Of a stretch of DNA of 64,000 nucleotides, positions 52,749 through 61,754 are shown piece by piece. The stretch comes from Streptomyces sp. sk2.1. Lineage in GTDB: Bacteria; Actinomycetota; Actinomycetes; Streptomycetales; Streptomycetaceae. The stretch spans positions 188,733 to 252,732 of the forward strand of contig NZ_RDBO01000065.1 in NCBI RefSeq assembly GCF_008120935.1, read 5' to 3'. The first letter of the stretch is position 1, and each line of letters begins with the position of its first letter. The position numbers were made by a program, and so were the translations under genes. Under the pieces are notes generated by a model, which did no database searches, had not been told where the DNA came from, and was given only the letters and a program-made list of their open reading frames with translations.

Positions 52749-53573
52749 TCAGCCGACCGTGAGCGACTTGAAGGCGCGTGCCTGCTCGGTGATGGCGCGC
52801 TCCGTCGGCAGCCGTTCCATGGACGAGGCGCCGAAGAACCCGGCGATGCCGGAGGTGTGCTCCAGGATGTAGCGGGCGTCCTCGGGCTCGGCGATCGGGC
52901 CGCCGTGGCAGAGCACGACGATGTGGGGATTGACGAGCTTGGCGGCGTCGTGCATCTCCTGCACGGCGGCGGCGGCCTCGTCGAGGGTGAGCGCGGTCGA
53001 GGCGCCTATGGACCCCTTGGTGGTCAGCCCGACGTGCGGCACGAGGACGTCCGCACCGGCCCGCGCCATCTCGGTGGCCTGCTCGGCGTCGAAGACGTAC
53101 GGCGCGGTGAGCAGATCGCGTTCGTGGGCCTGGCGGATCATGTCGACCTCCAGCCCGAAGCCCATGCCGGTCTCCTCCAGGTTCTCGCGGAACTTCCCGT
53201 CGTACAGGCCGACCGTGGGGAAGTTCTGCACACCGGTGAAGCCGACGGCCTTCAACTGGTCGAGGAAGTTGCCCATGATCCGGAACGGGTCGGTGCCGCA
53301 CACTCCGGCGAGCACCGGGACGTCCCGCACCACGGGGAGGACCTCGCCCGCCATGTCGAGCACGATGGCGTTGGCGTCGCCGTAGGGCAGCAGGCCCGCC
53401 AGCGAGCCCCGGCCGGCCATCCGGTAACGGCCGGAGTTGTAGATGATCAGCAGGTCGACGCCGCCGGCCTCCGCGCACTTGGCGGACAGTCCGGTGCCCG
53501 CGCCCGCGCCGATGACGGCCTTGCCGGAGTGGATCTGCCTGGTCAGGCGGGCCAGGGCTTGGTTTCGGTTCAC
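52749..53573 (-). CDS. PEP hydrolase-like TIM-barrel protein
   Basis: 274 residues. [60 protein letters not shown] and [15 protein letters not shown] are typical of the PEP hydrolase-like family (PF09370), which shares the barrel of the isocitrate lyase/PEP mutase group. Members catalyse C-C or C-P chemistry on small acids, though most are uncharacterised. GTG 53573 has AGGAG seven bases upstream. It follows the Tm-1-like gene by 98 bases on the same strand. The two families are often adjacent or fused in bacteria and fungi, so they probably act together. Confidence 0.88.
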   Translation of the reverse strand: MNRNQALARLTRQIHSGKAVIGAGAGTGLSAKCAEAGGVDLLIIYNSGRYRMAGRGSLAGLLPYGDANAIVLDMAGEVLPVVRDVPVLAGVCGTDPFRIMGNFLDQLKAVGFTGVQNFPTVGLYDGKFRENLEETGMGFGLEVDMIRQAHERDLLTAPYVFDAEQATEMARAGADVLVPHVGLTTKGSIGASTALTLDEAAAAVQEMHDAAKLVNPHIVVLCHGGPIAEPEDARYILEHTSGIAGFFGASSMERLPTERAITEQARAFKSLTVG

Positions 53574-53671
53574 GGTGGGGCTCCTGTTCGGTCGTGGTGC
53601 GGGCGGGGTGTGCCGCCCGGTGCGGACGGCCGGGCCGTCGGCGTCCGCTCGGTATCGGGGGTCCGCTCCGC

Positions 53672-54925
53672 TCAGGCGGATGCGGCCGGGCGCCCGTGGG
53701 CGCCGATCAGGCGGTGCAGGTGGTCGGCGGCGGCGACGGCGAACACCGGGTCGTTCACGTGGGCGTCGAGCTCGCGCAGTTCGACGGCGCTGCCGCGCAG
53801 GGCGATGCGCAGGCCCGCCAGCCCGGCCGCGTCGGCCTGCGGATCGTGGAAGGGGCCGCCCGGGGCGTCCACGGCGGAGACGCCGCCCAGCGGCCACAGG
53901 ACCGCCGTCGGGCCCTGCGCCGTGGCCAGCTTCCGCCCCATGGACCCGCCGAGCTCCGCCATCTCCTCGGCGGTGGTGCGCATCAGCGTGACGGTGGGGT
54001 TGTGCACGAGGAGGTGCCGCTCGGCGAAGCGTTCGGGGACGGTCTCCCGGGCACCGAAGTTGACCATGTCCAGCGCGCCGGGCGCGACGACCTGCGGGAG
54101 ACCGGCCAGGCCCGCCGCGGTGAGCCGGTCGGGGCCCGCGCTCAGCACGCCGCCGACCAGGTCGTCCGCGAGTTCGGTGGTGGTCAGGTCCAGTACGCCG
54201 GCCAGGAAGCCGCCCGCGGCGAGCTTCTCCAGCGCCCGGCCGCCCGCACCGGTGGCGTGGAAGACCAGGACCTCGTAGCCGAGCTCGTCCAGGCGCTGCC
54301 GCGCGGCGTCGACCGCGGGGGTGGTGACGCCGAACATGGTGGCGCCGATCAGCGGGCGCCCGTGGTCCTGCGGCTCGTTCAGGCTCCGCTCGTGGTGGAC
54401 GGCCATGCCCGCCGCCGCGGCCACCGCGTTGCCCAGGATCCGGGACGACACGGAGTTGATGCCCGCCACGTCGACGACGCTGTACATCATGGTGATGTCG
54501 CTGCTGCCCACGTACGGCGACACGTCCCCGCCGGCCATGGTGGACACCAGCACCTTCGGGACGCCGACGGGCAGGGACCGCATCGCCCGGGCGGCGATGA
54601 ACGATCCGCCGCTGCCGGCCACCGCCAGCACCGCGTGCAGCCGCCCCTCGCGGTGCAGGTCGCCGACGACCAGCTCGACGCCCCGGGCCATGGCGGTCAC
54701 CGCGGCGCCCCGGTCCCCGGCGGCACGCAGCGCCTCCAGGTCGTACCCGGCGCGGCGGGCGACGGTCGCGGCGTCGACATCGGCCGAGGGGGTGCCCGCG
54801 GGCGGGGGCAGCACCCCGGCGTCGACCAGCACCACGTCGCACCCCGACGCGCGCAGCCGCTCCGAGAGCCACGCGTACTCCGTCCCCTTGGTGTCCAGCG
54901 TCCCGACGAGCACCACGGTCGCCAT
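53672..54925 (-). CDS. Tm-1-like ATP-binding domain protein (UPF0261)
   Basis: 417 residues. The N-terminal [20 protein letters not shown] is the Tm-1 ATP-binding signature. It continues with [51 protein letters not shown] and [10 protein letters not shown]. Plant Tm-1 inhibits tobamovirus replication, while the bacterial role is metabolic and unproven. ATG 54925 has AAGGAG upstream. It lies 98 bases before the PEP hydrolase-like gene and is divergent from a MocR regulator, so the three form a likely regulon. Confidence 0.9.
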   Translation of the reverse strand: MATVVLVGTLDTKGTEYAWLSERLRASGCDVVLVDAGVLPPPAGTPSADVDAATVARRAGYDLEALRAAGDRGAAVTAMARGVELVVGDLHREGRLHAVLAVAGSGGSFIAARAMRSLPVGVPKVLVSTMAGGDVSPYVGSSDITMMYSVVDVAGINSVSSRILGNAVAAAAGMAVHHERSLNEPQDHGRPLIGATMFGVTTPAVDAARQRLDELGYEVLVFHATGAGGRALEKLAAGGFLAGVLDLTTTELADDLVGGVLSAGPDRLTAAGLAGLPQVVAPGALDMVNFGARETVPERFAERHLLVHNPTVTLMRTTAEEMAELGGSMGRKLATAQGPTAVLWPLGGVSAVDAPGGPFHDPQADAAGLAGLRIALRGSAVELRELDAHVNDPVFAVAAADHLHRLIGAHGRPAASA

Positions 54926-55029
54926 GTTCTGCTCCTTTGCAACGGCGTTCCCCCGATCATGGGACGGGCACCGGAGGGCGGCAAAGACCACTTGACGGCA
55001 ATTGGCCTGGGGCGGGCCATGATGGGGTC

Positions 55030-56448
55030 ATGGACCGGATTCCTCCCACCCGCCTGTCGCGCCTGCTGACCGGATGGTCCAGGGGCGGCCCCGGCCCCCT
55101 GCCGCAGCTGCTGGCACAGGCGCTGCGCGAGCTGGCCCAGCGCGGGGACGTGGCGCCGGGCACCCTGCTCCCCTCGCAGCGCGCCCTCGCCTCGGCCCTG
55201 GGGATCAGCCGCAGCACCGTGACCGCCGCGTTCGGGATGCTGGAGGCCGAGGGCTGGCTGGAGAGCCGGCAGGGCAGCGGCTCCCGGCTGCGGGGCTCCG
55301 GGACGATGGGCGAACCCGTGACCGAGGGACGGCTGGCCAGCTTCGCGACCCGGGACGGCGGCATCGACCTGTCCAGCGGCGCGCTGGACGGCCTGCCCGC
55401 CGTCGCGGAGGCGGTCGGCGACCTGTCGGCCCACGACCTCTCCGCGGCGCTGACCGGTGACGGATACCTGCCGTACGGGCTGCCCGAGCTGCGCGAGGGG
55501 ATCGCCGACTACCACCGGGCCGCGGGCCTGCCGACCTCCCCGGAGCAGATCCTGGTGACCGCCGGGTCCCAGCAGGCCGTCTGGCTGATCACCCAGGGGC
55601 TGGTCGAACCGGGCGACACGGTGATCGTGGAGGACCCGACCTACCGGGGCGCCCTGGAGGCGCTACGGGCCCGCGGCGCCCGGCTGGTCCCGCTGCCCGC
55701 GGACACCACTCCCGGTGACAACGCCGCCGCCCTGGCCCGGCTGGCCCGCCACGTCCGCCCCCGCCTGGTCTATCTGCAGCCGGCCGTCCACAACCCCACC
55801 GGGCGCGGCATGACCGAGCACACCCGCCGCACCTGGGCCGCCGTACTGGCCGAACAGGGCCTGTACACCGTGGAGGACAACGCCTACGCGGAACTGTCCC
55901 TGCACCACGACGCCGCACCGGTCTCCCTCGCCGGGCTGCTGCCGCCCGCCGCGACGGCCACCGTCGGCACGCTGTCCAAGCTCTTCTGGGGCGGCCTGCG
56001 ACTGGGCTGGATCCGCGCCTCCACCACCGTCATCCGGCGCCTGGCGGACATCAAGCGGTCCGTCGACCTGGCCTGCCCGGTGGTGGACCAGATGGTGGCC
56101 GTGAAGCTGCTCCGGCAACTGCCCGAGGCCCGCGCCCTGCGCCGCTCCCGGCTGCGCGAACGACTGGCGGAGACCGAACGGCTGCTGCGCGACCGGGGGA
56201 CCGGCTGGCGGTGGGAACGGCCCGTGGGAGGCTCCGCCCTCTGGGTGGAGATCCCCTGGGCGGACGCCGAGGCCACCGCCCAGCTGGCCCGCCGCGCGGG
56301 CGTGCTCATCGTCCCCGGCCCCGCGTTCTCCGCCGTGGACGGCTTCCGGCACCACCTGCGCCTCCCGTTCGCCGATCACGACGGCGGCCTGGAACGGGCC
56401 CTGCCGCTGCTGGCCGACTGCGCGGAACGCAGCCGCACCACGCACTGA
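55030..56448 (+). CDS. MocR-type regulator: GntR helix-turn-helix fused to PLP aminotransferase domain
   Basis: 472 residues. The GntR part (about 20-90) has LLPSQRALASALGISRSTVT and AAFGMLEAEGWLESRQGSGS. The aminotransferase domain (about 130-465) shows YLPYGLPELREGIADYHRAA, the Asn in AVHNPTG, the Asp/Tyr at EDNAYAEL, and the PLP Lys in GTLSKLFWGGLRLGW. MocR proteins bind PLP adducts to switch gene expression. ATG 55030 lacks a strong Shine-Dalgarno; TTGACG (54992-54997) fits a -35 box. It is divergent from the Tm-1-like operon and probably controls it. Confidence 0.92.
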   Translation: MDRIPPTRLSRLLTGWSRGGPGPLPQLLAQALRELAQRGDVAPGTLLPSQRALASALGISRSTVTAAFGMLEAEGWLESRQGSGSRLRGSGTMGEPVTEGRLASFATRDGGIDLSSGALDGLPAVAEAVGDLSAHDLSAALTGDGYLPYGLPELREGIADYHRAAGLPTSPEQILVTAGSQQAVWLITQGLVEPGDTVIVEDPTYRGALEALRARGARLVPLPADTTPGDNAAALARLARHVRPRLVYLQPAVHNPTGRGMTEHTRRTWAAVLAEQGLYTVEDNAYAELSLHHDAAPVSLAGLLPPAATATVGTLSKLFWGGLRLGWIRASTTVIRRLADIKRSVDLACPVVDQMVAVKLLRQLPEARALRRSRLRERLAETERLLRDRGTGWRWERPVGGSALWVEIPWADAEATAQLARRAGVLIVPGPAFSAVDGFRHHLRLPFADHDGGLERALPLLADCAERSRTTH

Positions 56449-56470
56449 GCGGCCCACCGGCCGCGAGGGC

Positions 56471-56857
56471 TCAGGGCCGGTGGCGCAGCGGATGGTCCGC
56501 CGGTACCTCCACCACGACGATCCGGTGCCCGTCCGGGTCACGGATCCACATCTCCACCAGTCCCCACGGCTCGCGCACCGGCGGCCGCGGCACCTCGACG
56601 CCGCGGGCCGACAGGTCCTCGTGGGCCGCCCGCACGTCCGCGACCTGCAACCACAGTTCGAGACCGGGCACCGGTGGTTCGGCGGCCCGCCCGGAGACCT
56701 CCAGGAAGCCACCGCCGAGGAAGTAGACCGTGCCCCGCTCGGGGCCCGTACCGAACTCCCGGTAGACGGGCAGCCCGAGGGCCTCCCCGTAGAAGCCCCG
56801 GGACCGCTCGGGGTCGACCGGACGCAACAGGATCCGACTGCTCAGCACATGGACCAT
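56471..56857 (-). CDS. VOC-superfamily protein (glyoxalase/bleomycin-resistance fold)
   Basis: 128 residues. ILLRPVDPERSRGFYGEALG starts the first beta-alpha-beta module, with FLEVSGRAAE closing it. The second module has GLELWLQVADVRAAHEDLSA and WGLVEMWIRDPDGHRIVVVE, with a late Glu-like metal residue. The usual first His is not seen at the start, so metal binding is unsure. VOC proteins act as lyases, dioxygenases or drug-binding proteins. It is convergent with the MocR gene and divergent from the next GNAT gene. Confidence 0.85.
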   Translation of the reverse strand: MVHVLSSRILLRPVDPERSRGFYGEALGLPVYREFGTGPERGTVYFLGGGFLEVSGRAAEPPVPGLELWLQVADVRAAHEDLSARGVEVPRPPVREPWGLVEMWIRDPDGHRIVVVEVPADHPLRHRP

Positions 56858-56972
56858 GTTCCGAGCCTAGGGGCGGCCCGCCCGTCCCGCGACGGACGCC
56901 GCCCGCCGGGCCGCGGCACGGGGTTACCCTGCTCCGGCACGGCCACAGCAGAGAATTCGGAGAGCCATCGCC

Positions 56973-57524
56973 ATGGACACAGCCCCTGCCCAGGACCCGG
57001 GACAACTGACCTTCCGCGACGCGGACGACACGGATGTGCCCGCGCTCGTGACGCTGATCGAGTCGGCGTACCGCGGCGACTCCAGTCGGGTCGGATGGAC
57101 CACCGAGGCGGACATCCTCCAGGGGCGGCGGACGGACCCGGACGGGGTCCGCCAGGTCGTCGAGGCCCCCGGCAGCCGACTGCTCGTGGTGGAGCGCGAC
57201 GGCGCCCTCGTCGCCTGCTGCCAGCTCGAACACCGGGGCGAGGCCGCCTACTTCGGGATGTTCGCGGTCCGCCCCGAGCTGCAGGGGGAGGGGCTCGGCA
57301 AGGTGATCATCGCCGAGGCCGAGCGCGTGGTCCGGGAGGACTGGGGAGCGGCCGAGATGCACATGACCGTGATCTCGGTGCGCGACGAGCTGATCGCCTG
57401 GTACGAGCGGCGCGGATACCGCCGTACGGGAAGGCTCACCCCCTTCCCGTACGGCGACGAGCGCTTCGGCATCCCGCAGCGCGACGACCTCCGGTTCGAA
57501 CTGTTGGTCAAGGACCTGGTCTGA
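56973..57524 (+). CDS. GNAT-family N-acetyltransferase
   Basis: 183 residues. DDTDVPALVTLIESAYRGDS is the N-terminal strand-helix. AAYFGMFAVRPELQGEGLGK and VIIAEAER hold the acetyl-CoA loop QGEGLGK. MHMTVISVRDELIAWYERRG, then RRTGRL is motif B. Members of this type acetylate amines, and the string SRVGWTTEADILQGRR recurs in this subgroup. ATG 56973 is the first good start. It converges with the GDPD gene 12 bases away. Confidence 0.88.
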   Translation: MDTAPAQDPGQLTFRDADDTDVPALVTLIESAYRGDSSRVGWTTEADILQGRRTDPDGVRQVVEAPGSRLLVVERDGALVACCQLEHRGEAAYFGMFAVRPELQGEGLGKVIIAEAERVVREDWGAAEMHMTVISVRDELIAWYERRGYRRTGRLTPFPYGDERFGIPQRDDLRFELLVKDLV

Positions 57525-57536
57525 CCGGACCCGTCC

Positions 57537-58220
57537 TCATGCGGTGAAGCGGCCGGCGCGGCGGATCTCCGGGTAGTCGGTGGTCGCGCCGTCCAGCCGC
57601 AGGGCGCGGGCCAGCCGCAGGTGGTCCTGGGTGTTCACCACCCAGCCGATGACCTTCAGCCCCTCGGCGTGCGCCCGCTCGACCACCTCCAGGGTGAGGC
57701 GGCGGATGTTCAGGGCCAGGGTCGCCGCCCCCACCGCCTTCGCCCGCTCCACCACGTCGCCGTCCCAGCGGCTCGCGATGAGCACGGTCCGCACGCCCGG
57801 CACCAGCCGGGCGATCTCGGCGACCGCCCCGTCGTGGAACGACGACACCTCGACCCGGTCGACGAGCCCGCGCCGCAGCATCACCCCGGCCAGGACCCGG
57901 GCCGCGTCCGCGTCCTTGATCTCCGCCTGCAGGGGCGAGCGCACGGCGTCGAGCACCTCCTCGAAGACCGGTACGCGCTCGCCCCGCCCGGCGTCGAGCG
58001 CACGCAGCTCGGACAGGGTCTTCAGGGCGATCGGTCCGGTGCCGTCGGTCGTGCGGTCGACCTCGGCGTCGTGCATGACGGCCAGCGCGCCGTCCTTGCT
58101 CAGATGAAGGTCCAGTTCGATGGCGTCCATCCCGGCCCGCTCCGCGCGGACGAACGAGCGGAGCGTGTTCTCCGGCTCCACGCCCATCACCCCGCGGTGA
58201 CCGATGGTGAGAAAAGACAA
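57537..58220 (-). CDS. Glycerophosphodiester phosphodiesterase
   Basis: 227 residues with a TIM barrel. The catalytic start is LTIGHRGVMGVEPENTLRSF (His-Arg), followed by AIELDLHLSKDGALAVMHDA with metal-binding Glu and Asp and the second catalytic His, and DRTTDGTGPI. It cleaves glycerophosphodiesters to glycerol 3-phosphate and an alcohol, in the cytosol as no signal peptide is present. The TTG at 58220 is needed to include GHRG. The DUF6421 gene is divergent. Confidence 0.92.
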   Translation of the reverse strand: MSFLTIGHRGVMGVEPENTLRSFVRAERAGMDAIELDLHLSKDGALAVMHDAEVDRTTDGTGPIALKTLSELRALDAGRGERVPVFEEVLDAVRSPLQAEIKDADAARVLAGVMLRRGLVDRVEVSSFHDGAVAEIARLVPGVRTVLIASRWDGDVVERAKAVGAATLALNIRRLTLEVVERAHAEGLKVIGWVVNTQDHLRLARALRLDGATTDYPEIRRAGRFTA

Positions 58221-58439
58221 GGCAACCCGCTTCCGTCGACGGCCTTCTGCGCGTGCGACTCCTACCCACGAGGCGCCGGGGCATCACGGCGCAGCGGGCG
58301 GGAACCCGGCACGGGCGGTCCGGCCCGCTCAGGGCCGGAGGAGGGACATGACCGACGGAAGCCATCGCTGACACGGTTTTAGGCAGGAAGAATCGCGGTG
58401 ACCATGGGGGTGCGGCAGGATAATTTACTGATGGTCCAC

Positions 58440-58473
58440 TTGTCCTTAGCAACCGCACATGTATACGGTTGCT
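58440..58473 (+). promoter_or_regulatory. Promoter with overlapping inverted repeat before DUF6421
   Basis: TTGTCC (58440-58445), a 16-base spacer and TATACG (58462-58467) make a promoter for the DUF6421 operon. AGCAACCG (58448-58455) and CGGTTGCT (58466-58473) are a perfect 8-10-8 inverted repeat across spacer and -10, so a dimeric repressor is likely. Confidence 0.6.
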
Positions 58474-58504
58474 TGACGCGAGGTTCTCCCGTGGAGGAAG
58501 TGTT

Positions 58505-59902
58505 ATGACGGAAATTCTTGTGCAGGACGTCACCACGGGTGACATAGCTACGGATCAGCGGGTGGTCGAACACCCCGCCTGGCCGACGCTCAAGAATGCC
58601 GTGGAGGAGATCCGCCCCTGGCAGTCGAAGGACGGTTCCATCGACTTCGAGGCCGAGGGCGCGCCCACCCCGGACGCCGCCCGGGCGACCCTGGACCGGG
58701 TGATCTCCGCGGTCGAGGAGCTGTCCCCGCTGCTGCCGCACGACGCCGCCTACCACCACGCCCTCGTCGAGGACCTGCGCCGCTGGGCCGCGGACGGCTT
58801 CGGCGTGCCGGACTTCCTCGACTCGCTGCTCGCCTTCCAGCCGGCCGCGGACCGCGCCGACGGGCTCCAGCACCTGGTCGTCTTCGCGATGTACACGCAG
58901 AACGGCAACCCGGACCGCAACCTCGAAGCGGTCGTCCTGCGGATGGTCTGGCCCGAGTGGCTGGCCGAGCTCGAAGCGACCCGCTACGACAACCCGCTGT
59001 TCTGCGGCATCACCTTCGAGGACTTCACCTCGGGTTACGACACCAACTCCGCCGTGCTCTTCCCGGAGACCATCGCCGTGCGCGAGGCCCCCGAGCGCTT
59101 CAGCTGGGGCGGCATCTTCTGCGACCGCGAGGCCGCCCGCTTCCGCCGGGTCACCGAGGCGTCGGTCGAGCTGCTCGGCGTCGAACTGCCCGAGGACATC
59201 AAGGAGATGGTCGGCGACCAGCAGCGCTGCGAGCAGGCCTTCGTGCTCTGGGACATGGTCCACGACCGGACGCACAGCCACGGCGACCTGCCGTTCGACC
59301 CCTTCATGATCAAGCAGCGCCAGCCGTTCTGGATGTACGGCCTCGAGGAGCTGCGCTGCGACCTCACTGCCTTCAAGGAGGCCGTGAAGCTGGAGGCCGA
59401 CGGCTTCGCCCAGGGCCGCGACGTGCAGTACGCCGTGCTGTTCGACCGGATGTTCCGCTTCCCCGTCACCGGCGAGCGCGTCCGCAACTACGACGGCCTC
59501 GGCGGCCAGCTGCTCTTCGCGTACCTCCACAAGCACGACGTGATCCGCTGGACCGACAACAAGCTGCGGATCGACTGGGACCGTGCCCCGCAGATCACCA
59601 ACCAGCTCTGCGGCGAGATCGAGAAGCTCTACCGCGACGGCATCGACCGCCCCAAGCTCGTCCACTGGTTCGCCGCGTACGACCTGGTCTCCACCTACCT
59701 CGCCCCGCACCCCGGCTCCCGCTGGGCCAGGGGCCCCGAGGCGCTGGACCTGTCGCAGCCGCCGCGTAAGCTCGTCGACGATGTGCTTCCGGACGAGTTT
59801 CCCCTGAGCATGTTCTATGAGGCGCTCGCCAAGAAGCTGAAGAACGTGATCGCCTCCACCAAGGGGATCACTGCCGCGGACGCCGAGAAGGCAGCCGCGT
59901 GA
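58505..59902 (+). CDS. DUF6421-family protein
   Basis: 465 residues. The protein is cytosolic and mostly helical, with AYHHALVEDLRRWAADGFGV, FAMYTQNGNPDRNLEAVVLR, a Phe-rich GYDTNSAVLFPETIAVRE, and MVHDRTHSHGDLPFDPFMIK with clustered His and Asp that could bind metal. Late residues read LVHWFAAYDLVSTYLAPHPG. The family is common in actinobacteria without known function. ATG 58505 follows GGAGGAAG. The stop overlaps the SDR gene by four bases (GTGA), so they are coupled. Confidence 0.87.
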   Translation: MTEILVQDVTTGDIATDQRVVEHPAWPTLKNAVEEIRPWQSKDGSIDFEAEGAPTPDAARATLDRVISAVEELSPLLPHDAAYHHALVEDLRRWAADGFGVPDFLDSLLAFQPAADRADGLQHLVVFAMYTQNGNPDRNLEAVVLRMVWPEWLAELEATRYDNPLFCGITFEDFTSGYDTNSAVLFPETIAVREAPERFSWGGIFCDREAARFRRVTEASVELLGVELPEDIKEMVGDQQRCEQAFVLWDMVHDRTHSHGDLPFDPFMIKQRQPFWMYGLEELRCDLTAFKEAVKLEADGFAQGRDVQYAVLFDRMFRFPVTGERVRNYDGLGGQLLFAYLHKHDVIRWTDNKLRIDWDRAPQITNQLCGEIEKLYRDGIDRPKLVHWFAAYDLVSTYLAPHPGSRWARGPEALDLSQPPRKLVDDVLPDEFPLSMFYEALAKKLKNVIASTKGITAADAEKAAA

Positions 59903-60696
59903 GCGCCGGATCCGAGGAGGCGGTGGCCATGAACGCAAACGGCAAGGGCAACGGGAGCGGTGCTCTCGAAGGGGCCGTGGTCGCGGTCGCCGGGGCCGCG
60001 GGACCGGCCGGCCGGGCCACCCTGCTGAGGCTCGCCGAGGCCGGTGCGACCGTCGTCGCCTCCGACGCGGACGCCACCCGCCTGGCCGAGGCGGTCGACG
60101 CGGCGCGCTACGCCCACGGCGGCGCCACCGTCACCGGCGACACCGTCGACCTGCTCGACCTCGGGGCCACCCGGGAATGGGCGGACAAGACCGAGAAGGA
60201 ATTCGGCCGGATCGACGGACTGGTCCACCTCGTCGGCGGTTGGCGCGGCAGCAAGACCTTCGCCGAGACCGACCTCGCCGACTGGAACCTGCTGGAGAAG
60301 CTGCTGATCCGCACGGTCCAGCACACCTCGCTGGCCTTCCAGGAGGGGCTGCAGCGCAGCGACCGGGGCCGCTATGTGCTGATCAGCGCGGCCGGGGCGA
60401 GCAAGCCCACCGCCGGGAACGCCGCCTACGCCGCGTCGAAGGCGGCCGCCGAGGCGTGGACCCTCGCCCTCGCGGACGCGTTCCGCAAGGCGGGGGGCGA
60501 GGAGGGGCCCAGGACGGCGGCTGCGATCCTGATCATCAAGGCACTGGTGCACGACGCCATGCGCGCCGAGCGCCCGAATGCGAAATTCGCGGGCTTCACC
60601 GACGTCGAGGACCTGGCCGATGCCATCGCCGGCGTCTGGGACCGGCCCGCCCCGGAAGTGAACGGAAAGCGCCTGTGGCTGACCCCACAACCGTAA
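59899..60696 (+). CDS. Short-chain dehydrogenase/reductase
   Basis: 265 residues with the SDR fold. The dinucleotide loop is diverged (VVAVAGAAGPAGRATLLR), VVASDADATRLAEA follows with Asp binding NAD, and HLVGGWRGSKTF replaces the usual NNAG. YVLISAAGASKPTAGNAAYA carries the catalytic Ser and Tyr, and YAASKAAAEAW the Lys. The change at NNAG fits an SDR subgroup rather than loss. GTG 59899 overlaps the DUF6421 stop, and the stop overlaps the aldolase gene by 22 bases, so all three genes are one operon. Confidence 0.87.
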   Translation: MSAGSEEAVAMNANGKGNGSGALEGAVVAVAGAAGPAGRATLLRLAEAGATVVASDADATRLAEAVDAARYAHGGATVTGDTVDLLDLGATREWADKTEKEFGRIDGLVHLVGGWRGSKTFAETDLADWNLLEKLLIRTVQHTSLAFQEGLQRSDRGRYVLISAAGASKPTAGNAAYAASKAAAEAWTLALADAFRKAGGEEGPRTAAAILIIKALVHDAMRAERPNAKFAGFTDVEDLADAIAGVWDRPAPEVNGKRLWLTPQP

Positions 60697-61754
60697 GGAC
60701 CGACGCGCGACGTCACCACGACCCGCGGGTACGCGGCTTCGCCAGCGACAACTACGCGGGCACGCACCCGGAGATCCTCGCGGCCATCGCCCTCGCCAAC
60801 GGCGGTCACCAGATCGCCTACGGCGAGGACGCCTACACCGACCATCTCCAGCGCGTCATGCACAGCCACTTCGGCCCCACCGCCGAAGCCTTCCCGGTCT
60901 TCAACGGGACCGGCGCCAACGTCGTCGCCCTCCAGGCGATGACCGACCGCTGGGGCGCGGTGATCTGTGCCGAGTCCGCCCACATCCACGTGGACGAGTG
61001 CGGCGCCCCGGAACGGGTGGGCGGCCTCAAGCTCCTCACCGTGCCCACCCCGGACGGCAAGCTCACGCCCGAGCTCATCGACCGGCAGGCGTACGGCTGG
61101 GACGACGAGCACCGGGCCATGCCGCAGGTCGTGTCGATCACCCAGAACACCGAGCTGGGCACGGTCTACACCCCCGACGAGATCCGCGCCATCTGCGACC
61201 ACGCCCACGCACACGGCATGAAGGTCCACCTGGACGGGGCCCGGATAGCCAACGCCGCGGCGTCCCTGGACGTGCCGATGCGCACGTTCACCAACACCGT
61301 CGGCGTCGACGTCCTGTCCTTCGGCGGCACGAAGAACGGGGCGCTCTTCGGCGAGGCCGTGGTCGTCCTGAACCCGGACGCCGTCCGCGCGATGAAGCAC
61401 CTGCGCAAGCTCTCGATGCAGCTCGCCTCGAAGATGCGCTTCGTCTCCGTGCAACTGGAGGCGCTGCTCGCCGGGGACCTCTGGCTGCGCAACGCCCGGC
61501 AGGCCAACGCCATGGCCCAGCGGCTCGCGGAGGGGGTGCGCGCGGTGGGCGGCGTCGAGATCCTCCACCCCGTCCAGGCCAACGCGGTCTTCGCCCGGCT
61601 GCCGCACGCGGTGAGCGAGCGGCTGCAGGAGCGCTTCCGCTTCTACTTCTGGGACGAGGCCGCCGGCGACGTGCGCTGGATGTGCTCCTTCGACACGACG
61701 GAGGAGGACGTCGACGCGTTCCTCCTCGCGCTGAAGGAAGAACTGGCGAGGTAG
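60675..61754 (+). CDS. Threonine aldolase-family PLP enzyme
   Basis: 359 residues of the beta-eliminating lyase/threonine aldolase family, which cleaves threonine and allo-threonine to glycine and acetaldehyde. It opens RGFASDNYAGTHPEILAAIA, has FNGTGANVVALQ for PLP phosphate, CAESAHIHVDECGAPE (His stacking on PLP), HLDGARIANAAASL (Asp) and LSFGGTKNGALFG with the PLP Lys. GTG 60675 has GGAAAG six bases upstream and lies within the SDR gene end. The 3' end overlaps the convergent acyltransferase frame by about 110 bases, which is unusual. Confidence 0.9.
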   Translation: MADPTTVRTDARRHHDPRVRGFASDNYAGTHPEILAAIALANGGHQIAYGEDAYTDHLQRVMHSHFGPTAEAFPVFNGTGANVVALQAMTDRWGAVICAESAHIHVDECGAPERVGGLKLLTVPTPDGKLTPELIDRQAYGWDDEHRAMPQVVSITQNTELGTVYTPDEIRAICDHAHAHGMKVHLDGARIANAAASLDVPMRTFTNTVGVDVLSFGGTKNGALFGEAVVVLNPDAVRAMKHLRKLSMQLASKMRFVSVQLEALLAGDLWLRNARQANAMAQRLAEGVRAVGGVEILHPVQANAVFARLPHAVSERLQERFRFYFWDEAAGDVRWMCSFDTTEEDVDAFLLALKEELAR

